NCBI RefSeq assembly: GCF_016907085.1
Contig: NZ_JAFBBJ010000001.1
Location: 124,001-188,000 of the forward strand
Source of the DNA: Clavibacter michiganensis
GTDB lineage: Bacteria; Actinomycetota; Actinomycetes; Actinomycetales; Microbacteriaceae
Reading direction: 5' to 3'
DNA length: 64,000 nucleotides
Notes under the pieces: generated by a model
Told to the model about the DNA's origin: nothing
Seen by the model: the letters and a program-made list of their open reading frames with translations, nothing else
Database searches by the model: none
Part shown: one piece after another, positions 1 to 7,788 of the stretch
Numbering within the stretch: the stretch's first letter is position 1
How the letters are laid out: every line of letters begins with the position of its first letter
Translations under genes and position numbers: made by a program

Positions 1-53
1 TACGTGATCTCGGAGATCTTGAAGCCTGAGTTGCCTAGGTAGCGGAATTCCAT
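1..53 (-). CDS. Aldo/keto reductase, N-terminal fragment cut by window edge
   Basis: Only the first 18 codons lie inside the window. On the minus strand, starting with ATG at 53-51, they read MEFRYLGNSGFKISEITY. This is residue for residue the beginning of the complete aldo/keto reductase at 186-1196, although five of the 53 bases differ. The rest of the gene lies before position 1. The two copies face the same way, separated by a strong terminator hairpin, so this is a tandem paralogue pair. The fragment uses rarer codons (CTA, TCA) than its neighbour. Whether the missing part is intact cannot be seen. Confidence 0.85.
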   Translation of the reverse strand, partial: MEFRYLGNSGFKISEIT

Positions 54-125
54 CCTCCGAGCCTACGCCGCGGGCGCTGGGGGAGCCCCGGGCGGGGTCT
101 GTCCGCGGGGTGACCGGGAGATGGA

Positions 126-164
126 CGCGCGGCCCCGCCCGATGGTCTCGGGCGGGGCCGCGCG
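126..164 (-). terminator. Rho-independent-type hairpin between the aldo/keto reductase copies
   Basis: A perfect 17-base-pair inverted repeat (126-142 with 148-164) has a five-base loop. It lies 22 bases past the stop codon of the reductase at 186-1196 in its reading direction. There is no clear T tract, which is usual for hairpin terminators in very GC-rich actinobacteria. It would insulate the two tandem reductase genes. Confidence 0.75.
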
Positions 165-185
165 GTGGCGCGGAGGGAGAGCCGA

Positions 186-1196
186 TCAGGCCTCGCGGGT
201 CTTCGGCGAGCTGTCCTCGGTCTTGCGCGGATCCTTCTCGACGATGTCGCCGAGCGCGTCGTCGATGCGGGTGAGCAGCTCCGCCGGGATCTTCACGCCC
301 GACGCCTTCACGTTCTCGTGCACCTGCTCGGGACGCGAGGCACCGATGATCGCGGACGCCACGTTCTCGTTCTGCAGCACCCACGCGACCGCGAGCTGCG
401 CGAGCGACAGGTCGAGCTCGTCGGCGACGGGCTGCAGCTCCTGCACGCGGGTCAGCGTGTCGTCGTTCATGAAGCGCTTGATCATGTTCGCGCCGCCCTT
501 GTCGTCGGTCGCGCGCGACCCGGACGGCAGCTCCTGGCCGGGCTTGTACTTGCCCGTCAGCACGCCCTGGGCGATGGGGGACCAGACGATCTGCGAGATG
601 CCCAGCTCCTTCGACGTGGGCACGACCTCCTCCTCGATGACGCGCCAGAGCGCCGAGTACTGCGGCTGGTTCGAGATCAGCTGGAAGCCCAGCTCGGTGG
701 CGAGCGCGTGGCCGGCGCGCAGCTGCTCGCTCGTCCACTCGCTGACGCCGATGTAGAGCGCCTTGCCCTGGCGGACGACGTCGGCGAACGCCTGCATCGT
801 CTCCTCGAGGGGCGTCTCGTAGTCGAACCGGTGCGCCTGGTACAGGTCGATGTAGTCGGTCTGGAGGCGCTGGAGCGACGCGTCGACGGAGTCCATGATG
901 TGCTTCCGCGAGAGCCCCACGTCGTTGTGGCCCTTGGGTCCGGTGGGGCCGAAGACCTTGGTGAAGATCTCGATCGAGGCGCGTCGCTCGTCCTTGAGCG
1001 CCTCGCCGAGGACGGTCTCCGCCTTGGTGTTGGCGTAGACGTCGGCGGTGTCGAAGGTGGTGATCCCCGCCTCGAGCGCGGCCTTCACGCACGCGGTCGC
1101 GGTGTCGTTCTCCACCTGCGATCCGTGGGTGAGCCAGTTGCCGTAGGTGATCTCGGAGATCTTGAAGCCGGAGTTGCCGAGGTATCTGAATTCCAT
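186..1196 (-). CDS. Aldo/keto reductase family oxidoreductase
   Basis: Predicted 336-residue NADPH-dependent aldo/keto reductase, a soluble TIM-barrel enzyme reducing aldehydes or ketones; the physiological substrate is unknown. The catalytic tetrad is visible: Asp49 and Tyr54 in FDTADVY, Lys80 and His122. The C-terminal part carries the IIGASRPEQ cofactor-binding segment typical of the YhdN/Kvbeta-like subgroup. The ATG at 1196 gives the N-terminus MEFRYLGNSG normal for this subgroup; the reading frame stays open far upstream but shows no homology there. It is the downstream copy of a tandem pair, ends at a strong terminator, and lies beyond a TetR gene on the same strand that may or may not be co-transcribed. 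Confidence 0.93.
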   Translation of the reverse strand: MEFRYLGNSGFKISEITYGNWLTHGSQVENDTATACVKAALEAGITTFDTADVYANTKAETVLGEALKDERRASIEIFTKVFGPTGPKGHNDVGLSRKHIMDSVDASLQRLQTDYIDLYQAHRFDYETPLEETMQAFADVVRQGKALYIGVSEWTSEQLRAGHALATELGFQLISNQPQYSALWRVIEEEVVPTSKELGISQIVWSPIAQGVLTGKYKPGQELPSGSRATDDKGGANMIKRFMNDDTLTRVQELQPVADELDLSLAQLAVAWVLQNENVASAIIGASRPEQVHENVKASGVKIPAELLTRIDDALGDIVEKDPRKTEDSSPKTREA

Positions 1197-1276
1197 GGGA
1201 CGACCGTACGCCGGCCGCCTCCGCGCCCCCGCACGAAAGTGTGCGACGGATCGGGCGCCCGGGTCAGGCGCCCGGG

Positions 1277-1891
1277 TCAGGCGGCGGGGGAGCGGATCAC
1301 GTGCAGGGGCGCGAGCGCCGTGTCGAGCGCCGCCTCCAGCGGCCACGCCGAGCGCTCCGGCTGGCTGAGCACCAGGCCGCCCTGGATGGCCGCGAGGATG
1401 ACCGTGGCGATGCGCTGCGGATCCGCCGAGGGGCCGACGAGTCCCGCCTCGCGCATCCGCTCCACGCCGCGCGACAGGAACGCGCGCCAGGACCGCATGG
1501 TCTCGGCGATGGCCCGCTCCAGCTCCGGATCGACGGCGGACGCCTGCGTCGCGAGCGAGCCGATGGGGCACGCCCACCGGCCGCGGCCGATGTAGTAGTC
1601 GACGAGCGCCGAGCGCCAGGCCTCCCACGACTCCCAGGACCCGAGGTCGTGGATGTGCGGCTCCTGCGCCTCCATCAGCTGCCGGCCCTCCCAGCCCGCG
1701 ACCTCGCGCACCAGCTCGAGCTTGCCGCCGGGGAAGTAGTGGAAGAGCTGGCTCTTGCTCGTGAGGGTCGCGGCGCGCACGTCGTCGAGCGTGGTGCCGC
1801 CGACGCCGGTGGCGAGGATCTGCTCGCCGGTGGCCTCGATGATCCGCTGGCGGGTGAGCCGCCCGCGCTCGGTGATCCTCGGTTCGGCCAT
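1277..1891 (-). CDS. TetR/AcrR family transcriptional regulator
   Basis: A 204-residue TetR-type repressor. The N-terminal helix-turn-helix covers about residues 10-56 (RQRIIEATGEQIL, TTLDDVRAAT, then the conserved HYFPGGK version of the family's YYHFxxK signature). The C-terminal ligand domain resembles the LmrA/YxaF-like subgroup (CPIGSLATQ). The gene is divergent from an SDR at 1947 with two matching palindromes in between, so it very probably represses the SDR and itself. Its own promoter is near-consensus: TTGGAC at 1926-1921, a 17-base spacer and TAGGAT at 1903-1898, which places the transcript start at or next to the ATG. Confidence 0.92.
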   Translation of the reverse strand: MAEPRITERGRLTRQRIIEATGEQILATGVGGTTLDDVRAATLTSKSQLFHYFPGGKLELVREVAGWEGRQLMEAQEPHIHDLGSWESWEAWRSALVDYYIGRGRWACPIGSLATQASAVDPELERAIAETMRSWRAFLSRGVERMREAGLVGPSADPQRIATVILAAIQGGLVLSQPERSAWPLEAALDTALAPLHVIRSPAA

Positions 1892-1897
1892 GCTCCG

Positions 1898-1957
1898 ATC
1901 CTACCGTTGTGGACTGATCGGTCCAACCCGTGCTATCAATTGGACCATGCAGTCCAA
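1898..1957. promoter_or_regulatory. Divergent tetR/SDR promoters with two TetR operators
   Basis: Two inverted repeats share the form TGGAC-N6-GTCCA: 1910-1925 and 1941-1956 (the second extends to TTGGAC/GTCCAA at 1940-1957). Their centres are 31 bases apart, about three helical turns. The first covers the -35 box of tetR (TTGGAC) and the probable -35 of the SDR gene (TGGACT 1910-1915, with -10 TATCAA 1934-1939). The second covers the SDR start codon. Such repeats in a TetR divergon are the expected repressor sites; binding itself is inferred. Confidence 0.8.
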
Positions 1958-2744
1958 TGAAGAAGCCATCCAGTCCCTCGTCCCCGACACCCGGCTCGCC
2001 GGCCGCACGGCCGTCGTCACCGGATCCACCAGCGGCATCGGCGAGGCCATCGCCCGCGTGCTCGCCTCCTCCGGCGCCGAGGTCGTCGTCAGCGGCCGCG
2101 ACGTCGACCGGGCCCGTTCCGTCGTCGCCGCGATCACGACGGCGGGCGGAACCGCCCACGCCGTCCCGGCCGACCTCGCGGGGAGCGCCGAGGGGATACG
2201 GCGCTTCGCGGCGGAGGCCACCGCCGCCCTCGGCGGCCGGCCCGACATCCTCGTGAACAACGCCGGCATCTACCCGGTCGGGCCGACCGCCGCGCTCGGC
2301 GACGACGACCTCGACGCCGTCCTCGCCGTCAACGTCCGTGCGCCCCACGTGCTCGTCGCGGCGCTCGCGCCCGCGATGGCGGAACGGGGGAGCGGCGCCG
2401 TGGTCAACGTCGGATCCTGGATGTCGCGCGTCGGCGTCCCGTTCGGCGCCGCCTACACGGCGTCCAAGGCCGCGGTCGAGCAGATGACCCGCACCTGGGC
2501 GGCGGAGTTCGGCCCGCGCGGCGTGCGGGTCACCACGGTCGCGCCGGGCGTGACCGCCACGCCCGGCAACGCGTCGGATGCGGCCGTGCTCGACGCGATG
2601 ACGGCGACCACGCCCGCGGGCGTCCCGGTGCGTCCCGTCGACATCGCGTTCGCGGTGCGCTTCCTCGTCTCGGACGAGGCGGCGTTCGTGCACGGGGCGC
2701 TGCTCGACGTCGACGGCGGCATCGGCAGCACGCGACTCGGCTGA
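1947..2744 (+). CDS. SDR family NAD(P)-dependent oxidoreductase
   Basis: A 265-residue classical short-chain dehydrogenase/reductase with a Rossmann fold. The cofactor motif TGSTSGIG is at residues 25-32, NNAG at 104-107, a catalytic Ser in the NVGSWMS segment, and the YTASK active-site motif gives Tyr170 and Lys174. The substrate cannot be told. The ATG at 1947 sits inside the second TetR operator and has no ribosome binding site, while a -10-like TATCAA ends seven bases before it, so a leaderless mRNA is likely. Expression is probably induced when the divergent TetR repressor releases its ligand-controlled operators. Confidence 0.92.
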   Translation: MQSNEEAIQSLVPDTRLAGRTAVVTGSTSGIGEAIARVLASSGAEVVVSGRDVDRARSVVAAITTAGGTAHAVPADLAGSAEGIRRFAAEATAALGGRPDILVNNAGIYPVGPTAALGDDDLDAVLAVNVRAPHVLVAALAPAMAERGSGAVVNVGSWMSRVGVPFGAAYTASKAAVEQMTRTWAAEFGPRGVRVTTVAPGVTATPGNASDAAVLDAMTATTPAGVPVRPVDIAFAVRFLVSDEAAFVHGALLDVDGGIGSTRLG

Positions 2745-2772
2745 CGCGCAGCTGCGCAGCCGCGCGGACGCG

Positions 2773-2808
2773 ACGACGCCCGCCCCCGGGTCCGGGAGCG
2801 GGCGTCGT
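2773..2808. terminator. Bidirectional hairpin terminator
   Basis: An 11-base-pair stem, ACGACGCCCGC (2773-2783) with GCGGGCGTCGT (2798-2808), lies between the convergent SDR gene and the terC-like gene. It can serve both. Confidence 0.7.
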
Positions 2809-2824
2809 GGCGGTACGGCGAGGG

Positions 2825-3922
2825 CTAGCGGCGCGGGGCGTCCGCGTCCGCGTCCGCGTCCACGCTGCGGCCGGAGCCGCGGGCCGCGTCGTCGTCCGCG
2901 TCGGCCGGCGCCTTCTCGCCCGCGACGGAGTCCGCGGAGTCGGTCCCCTCGACGGCGGACGCGTCGCGCTTCGTCTTCGCGAGGCTGGCGACGGTCGCCA
3001 CCGTGATGGTGAGGAGGATGAACGACAGCGAGAACCAGATCGGGATCTCGGGCGCCCACAGCATCGGCTCGCCGCCGTTGATGAAGGGCACCTCGTTGAC
3101 GTGCATGGCGTGCAGCACGAGCTTCACGGCGATGAAGCCGAGGATCACCGCGAGGCCCTGCGAGAGGTAGATCAGGCGCTCGAGCAGGCCCGAGATCAGG
3201 AAGTACAGCTGGCGGAGGCCGAGCAGCGCGAAGGCGTTGGCGGTGAAGACGATGTACGCCTCCTGCGTCAGGCCGAAGATCGCGGGGATGGAGTCGAGCG
3301 CGAACAGCACGTCGGTGAGGCCGATGGCGAGCATCACCAGGAACATCGGGGTGAAGAGCTTCTTGCCGTCGACGCGGGTCGTCAGCTTGTCGCCGTCGTA
3401 GTGGTCCGAGGTGGGGATGAAGCGGCGGAGCGTGCGGATGAGCTTCGAGTCGGACTCGTCCTCGTCGTGCGTCTCCTTCATCTGCTTGTAGGCCATGACG
3501 AGGAGCAGGGCGCCGAAGAGGTAGAAGACCCAGGAGAAGTTGTCGATGATCGCGGAGCCCATCGCGATGAAGATGCCGCGCATCACGAGCGCTATCGCGA
3601 TGCCGACGAGCAGCACCTTCTGCTGGAAGGCCCGCGGCACGGCGAAGCTCGACATGATGATGAGGAAGACGAAGAGGTTGTCGACGCTCAGCGCCTTCTC
3701 CGTGACGTAGCCGGCGAAGTACTCGCCGCCGAAGGTCCAGTTCGAGAAGACGCCGACGCCCACGCCGAAGACGAGGGCGATGACGATGTAGACCACCGAC
3801 CAGGTGGCGGACTCCTTGATCGTGGGCTCGTGCGCGTGGCGGACGTGCGCGTAGAAGTCGAAGATCAGCAGGCCGAGGACGGCCGCGATGGTCGCGGCCC
3901 AGAGCCAGAAGGGGACATCCAT
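2825..3922 (-). CDS. TerC family integral membrane protein (Alx-like, manganese-related)
   Basis: A 365-residue polytopic membrane protein of the TerC family. The two family hallmarks are present: EKALSVDNLFVF in the first half and DVLFALDSIPAIFG in the second, with intramembrane acidic residues that are probable metal ligands. The C-terminal 45 residues are a charged Asp/Ala-rich cytoplasmic tail. ATG at 3922 is chosen because GGAGAA precedes it at normal spacing and the hydrophobic N-terminus starts immediately. A manganese-sensing riboswitch lies directly upstream, which points to Mn2+ export or envelope metal loading rather than tellurite resistance, despite the family name. Confidence 0.92.
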   Translation of the reverse strand: MDVPFWLWAATIAAVLGLLIFDFYAHVRHAHEPTIKESATWSVVYIVIALVFGVGVGVFSNWTFGGEYFAGYVTEKALSVDNLFVFLIIMSSFAVPRAFQQKVLLVGIAIALVMRGIFIAMGSAIIDNFSWVFYLFGALLLVMAYKQMKETHDEDESDSKLIRTLRRFIPTSDHYDGDKLTTRVDGKKLFTPMFLVMLAIGLTDVLFALDSIPAIFGLTQEAYIVFTANAFALLGLRQLYFLISGLLERLIYLSQGLAVILGFIAVKLVLHAMHVNEVPFINGGEPMLWAPEIPIWFSLSFILLTITVATVASLAKTKRDASAVEGTDSADSVAGEKAPADADDDAARGSGRSVDADADADAPRR

Positions 3923-3967
3923 GGGGGGTTCTCCAGTACTCGGACCTCGACGGGTCCGGTGGGGTAC

Positions 3968-4077
3968 TGAAGGTCTCCTCCACCCCGCGAGCTGCTGCTC
4001 GCGGAACCGGCCGCACGGGTCGGAGTGGTCCGACCGTATTGACGACACGACCGCCGGATGGGAGTACTCCCCTTCGA
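3968..4077 (-). ncRNA. yybP-ykoY manganese riboswitch
   Basis: Reading the minus strand downward from 4077, the leader has the conserved core elements of the yybP-ykoY class. GGGGAGTA is at 4072-4065, a GTCGTCAATACGG segment at about 4046-4034 resembles the GUCGUCAAU segment of the characterised Lactococcus example as I recall it, and GGAGACCTTC is at 3979-3970. The closing helix GAAGG (4075-4071) pairs with CCTTC (3974-3970). A -10-like TATAGA (4091-4086) lies just upstream. The element ends about 45 bases before the TerC-family start codon, the usual arrangement for Mn2+-responsive control of that family. Confidence 0.88.
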
Positions 4078-4159
4078 GGTAACACTCTATACGGCCGCAT
4101 GGAGCGCTCCCGACCGCGCGGGCGGATCCCCAGCTGGCCCGGTCGGCGGCGGACGCGCG

Positions 4160-4585
4160 CTACTCGAGGAAGAGCAGCGCGATCCCGGCGACGGCCGCGA
4201 GCACGCCGATGCCGATGAGCACGAGCCCGGTCACGCGGAGCGCGCGGCCGTCGAGCTCGGGGGCGTGCGTGCGGACCCGCCACGGCGCGCGCGGCGCGAA
4301 CCAGACGCGCACGTCGGATCCGACCGCCAGGTCGCGGGTCTCCGGGGTGTCAGCCGGCGCCTCGTGCACGTCGCCGTCGCCGTCGAACCAGCGGAGGACG
4401 CGCGCCGCCCGGCCGTCGTCGTCGGCGGGTGCGTCCGCGACGAGGCCCTCGGTCGCCGTCCAGCGTCGGCCGAGGACCCGCACCGAGATGCCGGCGACGT
4501 AGAGCAGGACGCCGGGGACGAGCGCGATCCACGTGAGGAACTCGATGATGAGCGACGCCGCGGCGAGACCGTCCATGCCGTCCAC
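4160..4585 (-). CDS. Conserved hypothetical membrane protein, DUF3592-like
   Basis: A 141-residue protein with one hydrophobic segment near each end (about residues 8-35 and 117-139) enclosing a soluble domain of about 80 residues. That domain contains paired beta-like stretches such as SDVRVWFAPRAP. The layout (helix, extracytoplasmic beta domain, helix) resembles DUF3592-type proteins, but no motif proves this. The start may be either of two in-frame ATG codons (4585 or 4576). No clear ribosome binding site is visible. Function unknown; it lies 27 bases upstream of nothing obvious and downstream of the metal hydrolase gene in the same direction. Confidence 0.7.
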   Translation of the reverse strand: MDGMDGLAAASLIIEFLTWIALVPGVLLYVAGISVRVLGRRWTATEGLVADAPADDDGRAARVLRWFDGDGDVHEAPADTPETRDLAVGSDVRVWFAPRAPWRVRTHAPELDGRALRVTGLVLIGIGVLAAVAGIALLFLE

Positions 4586-4612
4586 CCGTCCGCTCGTCGA
4601 GCCCGAACGGGC

Positions 4613-5251
4613 CTAGAGGTCGATGCTATCGCCGGGCTCGAGGGCGTGGAACTCGCCGCCGCCCTGCTCGGTCGCCCACTGCAGGCGACCGTTCGAGATG
4701 GACTTGCCCGCGGTCGAGAGCACCATCTCGTGGGTGGGGAACGCGCGTCGCGGCTTGACGGCGAGCACGTAGTCGATGGACTCGCTGATCTTCATCCACG
4801 GCGCGCCCGCGGGAGCGGCGAGCAGGTCGACCTCGACGCCCTCCGGGACGACGAACGAGTCGCCCGCGTAGTAGAGCGTGTCGTTCACGAGGACGCCGAG
4901 GTTGTCGATCACGGGGATGGACTCGTGGATCACCGCGTGCGTGCCGCCGAAGAAGCGCAGCGTGAAGGCGCCCGCCTCGATCACGTCGCCCGCGTGCACG
5001 ACCGTGACGTCGAAGTCGGTCGCGGCGGCGGCGACGCCCTCGGGTGCGTAGATGGGGACGCCCTCGTTCTTGTCGAGGATCCGCTTGAGCTGCTCCGGGG
5101 TCCAGTGGTCCGCGTGCTCGTGGGTGATGACGATGGCGTCGGCGTTCATCGCCTCCGTGATGGGGGTGGTGAAGGAGCCCGGGTCGATGAAGAGCTTGCG
5201 CCCCGAGAGTTCCAGGACCAGGGCGGCGTGCTCGAGCTTCGTCAATCGCAT
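4613..5251 (-). CDS. Metallo-beta-lactamase fold metal-dependent hydrolase
   Basis: A 212-residue single-domain hydrolase of the UlaG/YtnP-like MBL superfamily. The dinuclear metal site motif THEHADHW is at residues 43-50, with further ligands in VVHAGD, YYAGDSF and PTHEM. Substrate unknown; proteins of this group act on lactones, phosphodiesters or acyl-homoserine-type esters. ATG at 5251 is chosen since MRLTKLEHAALVLE matches the usual N-terminus (T-K-x-H-A-x-V) of this subgroup; the open frame upstream runs through the tRNA-Glu gene and cannot be coding. It is divergent from tRNA-Glu. Confidence 0.88.
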   Translation of the reverse strand: MRLTKLEHAALVLELSGRKLFIDPGSFTTPITEAMNADAIVITHEHADHWTPEQLKRILDKNEGVPIYAPEGVAAAATDFDVTVVHAGDVIEAGAFTLRFFGGTHAVIHESIPVIDNLGVLVNDTLYYAGDSFVVPEGVEVDLLAAPAGAPWMKISESIDYVLAVKPRRAFPTHEMVLSTAGKSISNGRLQWATEQGGGEFHALEPGDSIDL

Positions 5252-5384
5252 GAGAGGAGCCAACACCGTCCGGGCGGGCAGGGCAAACCGGCGCGCGGGG
5301 GCGTCTGCTGGCGCCGGTCGGGGGCGCGCGACCGGCCGTGGAGCGGCTCCGGATCGGGCGGATCCGGCCCGGTCGGGGCTCGAT

Positions 5385-5414
5385 TTGGTCGGGCTGTGCG
5401 CGCTGTGGCATACT
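5385..5414 (+). promoter_or_regulatory. Promoter of tRNA-Glu
   Basis: TTGGTC (5385-5390) and CATACT (5409-5414) are separated by 18 bases and lie 17 bases upstream of the tRNA 5' end. Confidence 0.65.
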
Positions 5415-5431
5415 CGACGAGTTGCAAAAAC

Positions 5432-5507
5432 GGCCCCATCGTTTAGCGGCCTAGGACACCGCCCTCTCACGGCGGTAACACCGGTTCGAATCCGGTTGGG
5501 GTCACCA
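5432..5507 (+). tRNA. tRNA-Glu (anticodon CTC)
   Basis: The cloverleaf is complete. Acceptor GGCCCCA pairs with TGGGGTC, the anticodon stem CCGCC/GGCGG encloses CTCTCAC with anticodon CTC, and the T arm carries GGTTCGAATCC. The 3' CCA is encoded (5505-5507). A hairpin terminator follows at once. Confidence 0.97.
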
Positions 5508-5518
5508 CCGCATCATCC

Positions 5519-5556
5519 AGCCCGGCTCCTCCTCACGGAGGCGCCGGGCTTTCTCC
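5519..5556 (+). terminator. Terminator of tRNA-Glu
   Basis: GCCCGGC (5520-5526) pairs with GCCGGGC (5543-5549). A secondary CTCC/GGAG pairing lies inside the loop, and the pyrimidine-rich TTTCTCCTT follows. Confidence 0.75.
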
Positions 5557-5625
5557 TTGTGTCCGGCAGGGCATCCGCCAGGGGATCCGGCTCGGGGCGT
5601 CTCCCGCGGCCTGTACCGTCGAGGG

Positions 5626-6348
5626 GTGAGTGTGCACCTGGTCGGAGGCGGCCTGTCGGATGACGACACCCCCCTCCTCGCGCGGTTCCTGTCCGAGGCG
5701 ACGACGAGGGCGACCGATGCCGCCCGGCTGGAGCCGGCGCGCATCGCCGTGGTCCTCGTCCACGACGGTCTCGGCGCCGAGTGGTTCGACCAGTACGCCG
5801 CCGCGCTCCGGGCCGCGGGCGCGTGCGAGCCGGTCGCCGTGCTGGCGCCCGAGGGCGGATCCATCGAGGTCGCGCAGCTGCAGGACGTCGACGGCATCGT
5901 CGTCGGCGGGGGCCTGACCCCCGCGTACCGCCAGGCGCTCGAGCCGGTCTTCGGCGAGATCCGCCGCCAGGTCACCGCCGGGGTCTCGTACCTCGGCTTC
6001 TCCGCGGGCGCCGCGGTCGCCGCCGAGACCGCCATCGTCGGCGGCTGGCGCATCGGCGACGTCGAGGTCGTGCAGGAGTCCGCGAGCGAGGACCTCGACG
6101 AGGTCACCGTGGAGCAGGGCATCGGCCTCATCGACGTCGCGGTCGACGTGCACGCCGCCCAGTGGGGCACCCTCACGCGGCTCATCGCCGCCACCGAGGC
6201 CGGGCTCGTCGAGGGCGGCGTCGCCATCGACGAGGGCACCGTGCTCATCGTGGGCGAGGGCCAGCTGGTCGTCGAGGGGCGCGGCAGCGTCTGGTCGGTC
6301 ATCGGCTCGGAGACGGGCGTCACCGTCAGCTCCGCCGGCGCGTCCTGA
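5626..6348 (+). CDS. Type 1 glutamine amidotransferase-like / S51-type hydrolase
   Basis: A 240-residue cytoplasmic protein with the fold signature of peptidase family S51 (dipeptidase E and cyanophycinase relatives). The nucleophile elbow GFSAG places the catalytic Ser at residue 126, preceded by the [11 protein letters not shown] segment typical of the family. The substrate is not evident. Start GTG at 5626 is supported by a -10 box TACCGT (5614-5619) ending six bases upstream and the absence of a ribosome binding site, so the mRNA is probably leaderless; GTG at 5632 is an alternative. The uracil-DNA glycosylase gene follows after 10 bases and is probably co-transcribed. Confidence 0.85.
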   Translation: MSVHLVGGGLSDDDTPLLARFLSEATTRATDAARLEPARIAVVLVHDGLGAEWFDQYAAALRAAGACEPVAVLAPEGGSIEVAQLQDVDGIVVGGGLTPAYRQALEPVFGEIRRQVTAGVSYLGFSAGAAVAAETAIVGGWRIGDVEVVQESASEDLDEVTVEQGIGLIDVAVDVHAAQWGTLTRLIAATEAGLVEGGVAIDEGTVLIVGEGQLVVEGRGSVWSVIGSETGVTVSSAGAS

Positions 6349-6358
6349 TCCGCCGCCC

Positions 6359-7045
6359 GTGGCGCTGACCCTGCCGGAGCTCGTCGAGCGCGGCCTCATG
6401 GACGCCGGCTGGGCGGAGGTGCTCGCGCCCGTCGCCGACGACATAGCGCGCATGGGGGAGTGGCTGCGCGCCGAGGTCGCCGCCGGCCGCCCCTACCTCC
6501 CCGCGGGCGACCGCGTGCTGCGGGCGTTCCAGCAGCCGCTCGCCGACGTGCGCGTGCTCATCGTCGGGCAGGATCCGTACCCCACGCCCGGCCACCCCGT
6601 CGGCCTCTCCTTCTCAGTCGAGCCCGACGTGCGGCCCGTGCCGCGGAGCCTCGTCAACATCCACCGGGAGCTGCGCGACGACCTCGGGATCCCGACCCCC
6701 GCGCACGGCGACCTCACCGCGTGGACCCGCAGCGGCGTGCTGCTGCTCAACCGCGTGCTCACCGTGCGGCCGGGCGCGCCCGCGTCGCACCGCGGCAAGG
6801 GCTGGGAGGCCGTGACCGAGTGCGCGATCCGCGGCCTGGCGGCGCGCGGCGGCCCCCTCGTCGCGATCCTGTGGGGCAAGGACGCGGGATCGCTCGCGCC
6901 GCTGCTCGCCCCCGTGCCGTCGATCACCTCCGTGCACCCGAGCCCGCTGTCGGCGTCGCGCGGGTTCTTCGGCTCGAAGCCGTTCAGCCGGGCCGACGCG
7001 CTCCTCGCCGAGCAGGGCGCGGACCCGGTCGACTGGCGGCTCTGA
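6359..7045 (+). CDS. ung: Uracil-DNA glycosylase (family 1)
   Basis: A 228-residue base-excision repair enzyme that removes uracil from DNA. The water-activating motif GQDPYP (Asp72) and the DNA-intercalation motif HPSPLSAS (His193) are both intact, as is the LLLN uracil-pocket segment around residue 130. Length matches the bacterial UDG family. The start is GTG, 10 bases after the preceding stop codon; no strong ribosome binding site is visible, so translation may depend on coupling to the upstream gene. Confidence 0.97.
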   Translation: MALTLPELVERGLMDAGWAEVLAPVADDIARMGEWLRAEVAAGRPYLPAGDRVLRAFQQPLADVRVLIVGQDPYPTPGHPVGLSFSVEPDVRPVPRSLVNIHRELRDDLGIPTPAHGDLTAWTRSGVLLLNRVLTVRPGAPASHRGKGWEAVTECAIRGLAARGGPLVAILWGKDAGSLAPLLAPVPSITSVHPSPLSASRGFFGSKPFSRADALLAEQGADPVDWRL

Positions 7046-7098
7046 GACCGCATCGCGGGTTCCGGTCGAGCGCGCCGCGGTCCCCGTAGGATCGCGGC

Positions 7099-7788
7099 AT
7101 GCTCGAGGAGGAATACCAGCGGCGGCGCCGCCTGCCCGCCCACCTCCGGAAGCCCGCGCCGCCGCTGCCCGTCTTCTCCTACGAGATCCGGCCGGCCACG
7201 ACCTCCGACCTCCCGGACATCCGCGAGGTCTACAACCACTACGTGATGAACAGCACCGTCACCTTCGACGAGACGCGCATGACGCTCGCCAGGTGGCGCG
7301 GCCGGTTCGGCCAGCTCGAGCGGATGGGGATGCCGTTCCTCGTCGCCGTCTCGCCGTCGGGGCAGGTGCTCGGCTACGCGCTCGTCGAGCCCGTCGGAAA
7401 CCGGCGGTCGTCGCGGACGACCGTGGAGGACTCGATCTACCTGGGCGCGGCGTCCACGGGCAAGGGCCTCGGCCGCGCGCTGCTGGAGGCGCTCGTCGAC
7501 GCGTGCCGCGAGGCCGGGATCCGCGAGGTCATCGCGGTCATCGCCGACCAGGGGGCCGACGCGTCGATCCGGCTGCACGCGTCGCTCGGCTTCACGGAGA
7601 GCGGGCGCATGGGGCGCGTCGGCTGGAAGTTCGGGCGCTGGCTCGGCACCGTCACGATGCAACTGACGCTCAAGCCGACGGAGCGGCCGGGCCTGTGGGC
7701 GCGGACCATGCGGCGAGCGATGCCTGCCGCTGCCGCTCCCCGTCCCACCACGCCCGCTCCCGCTCCCGCCGCTCCTCCTTCGCGGTGA
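7099..7788 (+). CDS. GNAT family N-acetyltransferase, phosphinothricin-acetyltransferase-like
   Basis: A 229-residue protein. Residues about 27-190 form a GNAT domain of the Pat/Bar/YncA type (IRPATTSDLPDIREVYNHYV at the start, the acetyl-CoA loop GKGLGRALLEAL in the middle, SLGFTESGRMGRVGWKFGRW near the end). Such enzymes acetylate amine groups of amino-acid-like compounds. The last 35 residues are a low-complexity Pro/Ala tail without family counterpart; they overlap the 3' end of the opposite-strand CPBP protease gene by 119 bases. A TAGGAT -10 box (7087-7092) ends six bases before the ATG, suggesting a leaderless transcript. Confidence 0.9.
   Translation: MLEEEYQRRRRLPAHLRKPAPPLPVFSYEIRPATTSDLPDIREVYNHYVMNSTVTFDETRMTLARWRGRFGQLERMGMPFLVAVSPSGQVLGYALVEPVGNRRSSRTTVEDSIYLGAASTGKGLGRALLEALVDACREAGIREVIAVIADQGADASIRLHASLGFTESGRMGRVGWKFGRWLGTVTMQLTLKPTERPGLWARTMRRAMPAAAAPRPTTPAPAPAAPPSR

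Noticed and set aside
186..4283. A 1365-codon open frame on the minus strand
   Set aside because: Only its end (186-1196) is a real gene; the rest is Arg/Pro/Ala-rich shadow translation opposite or out of frame with the TetR, SDR and TerC genes.
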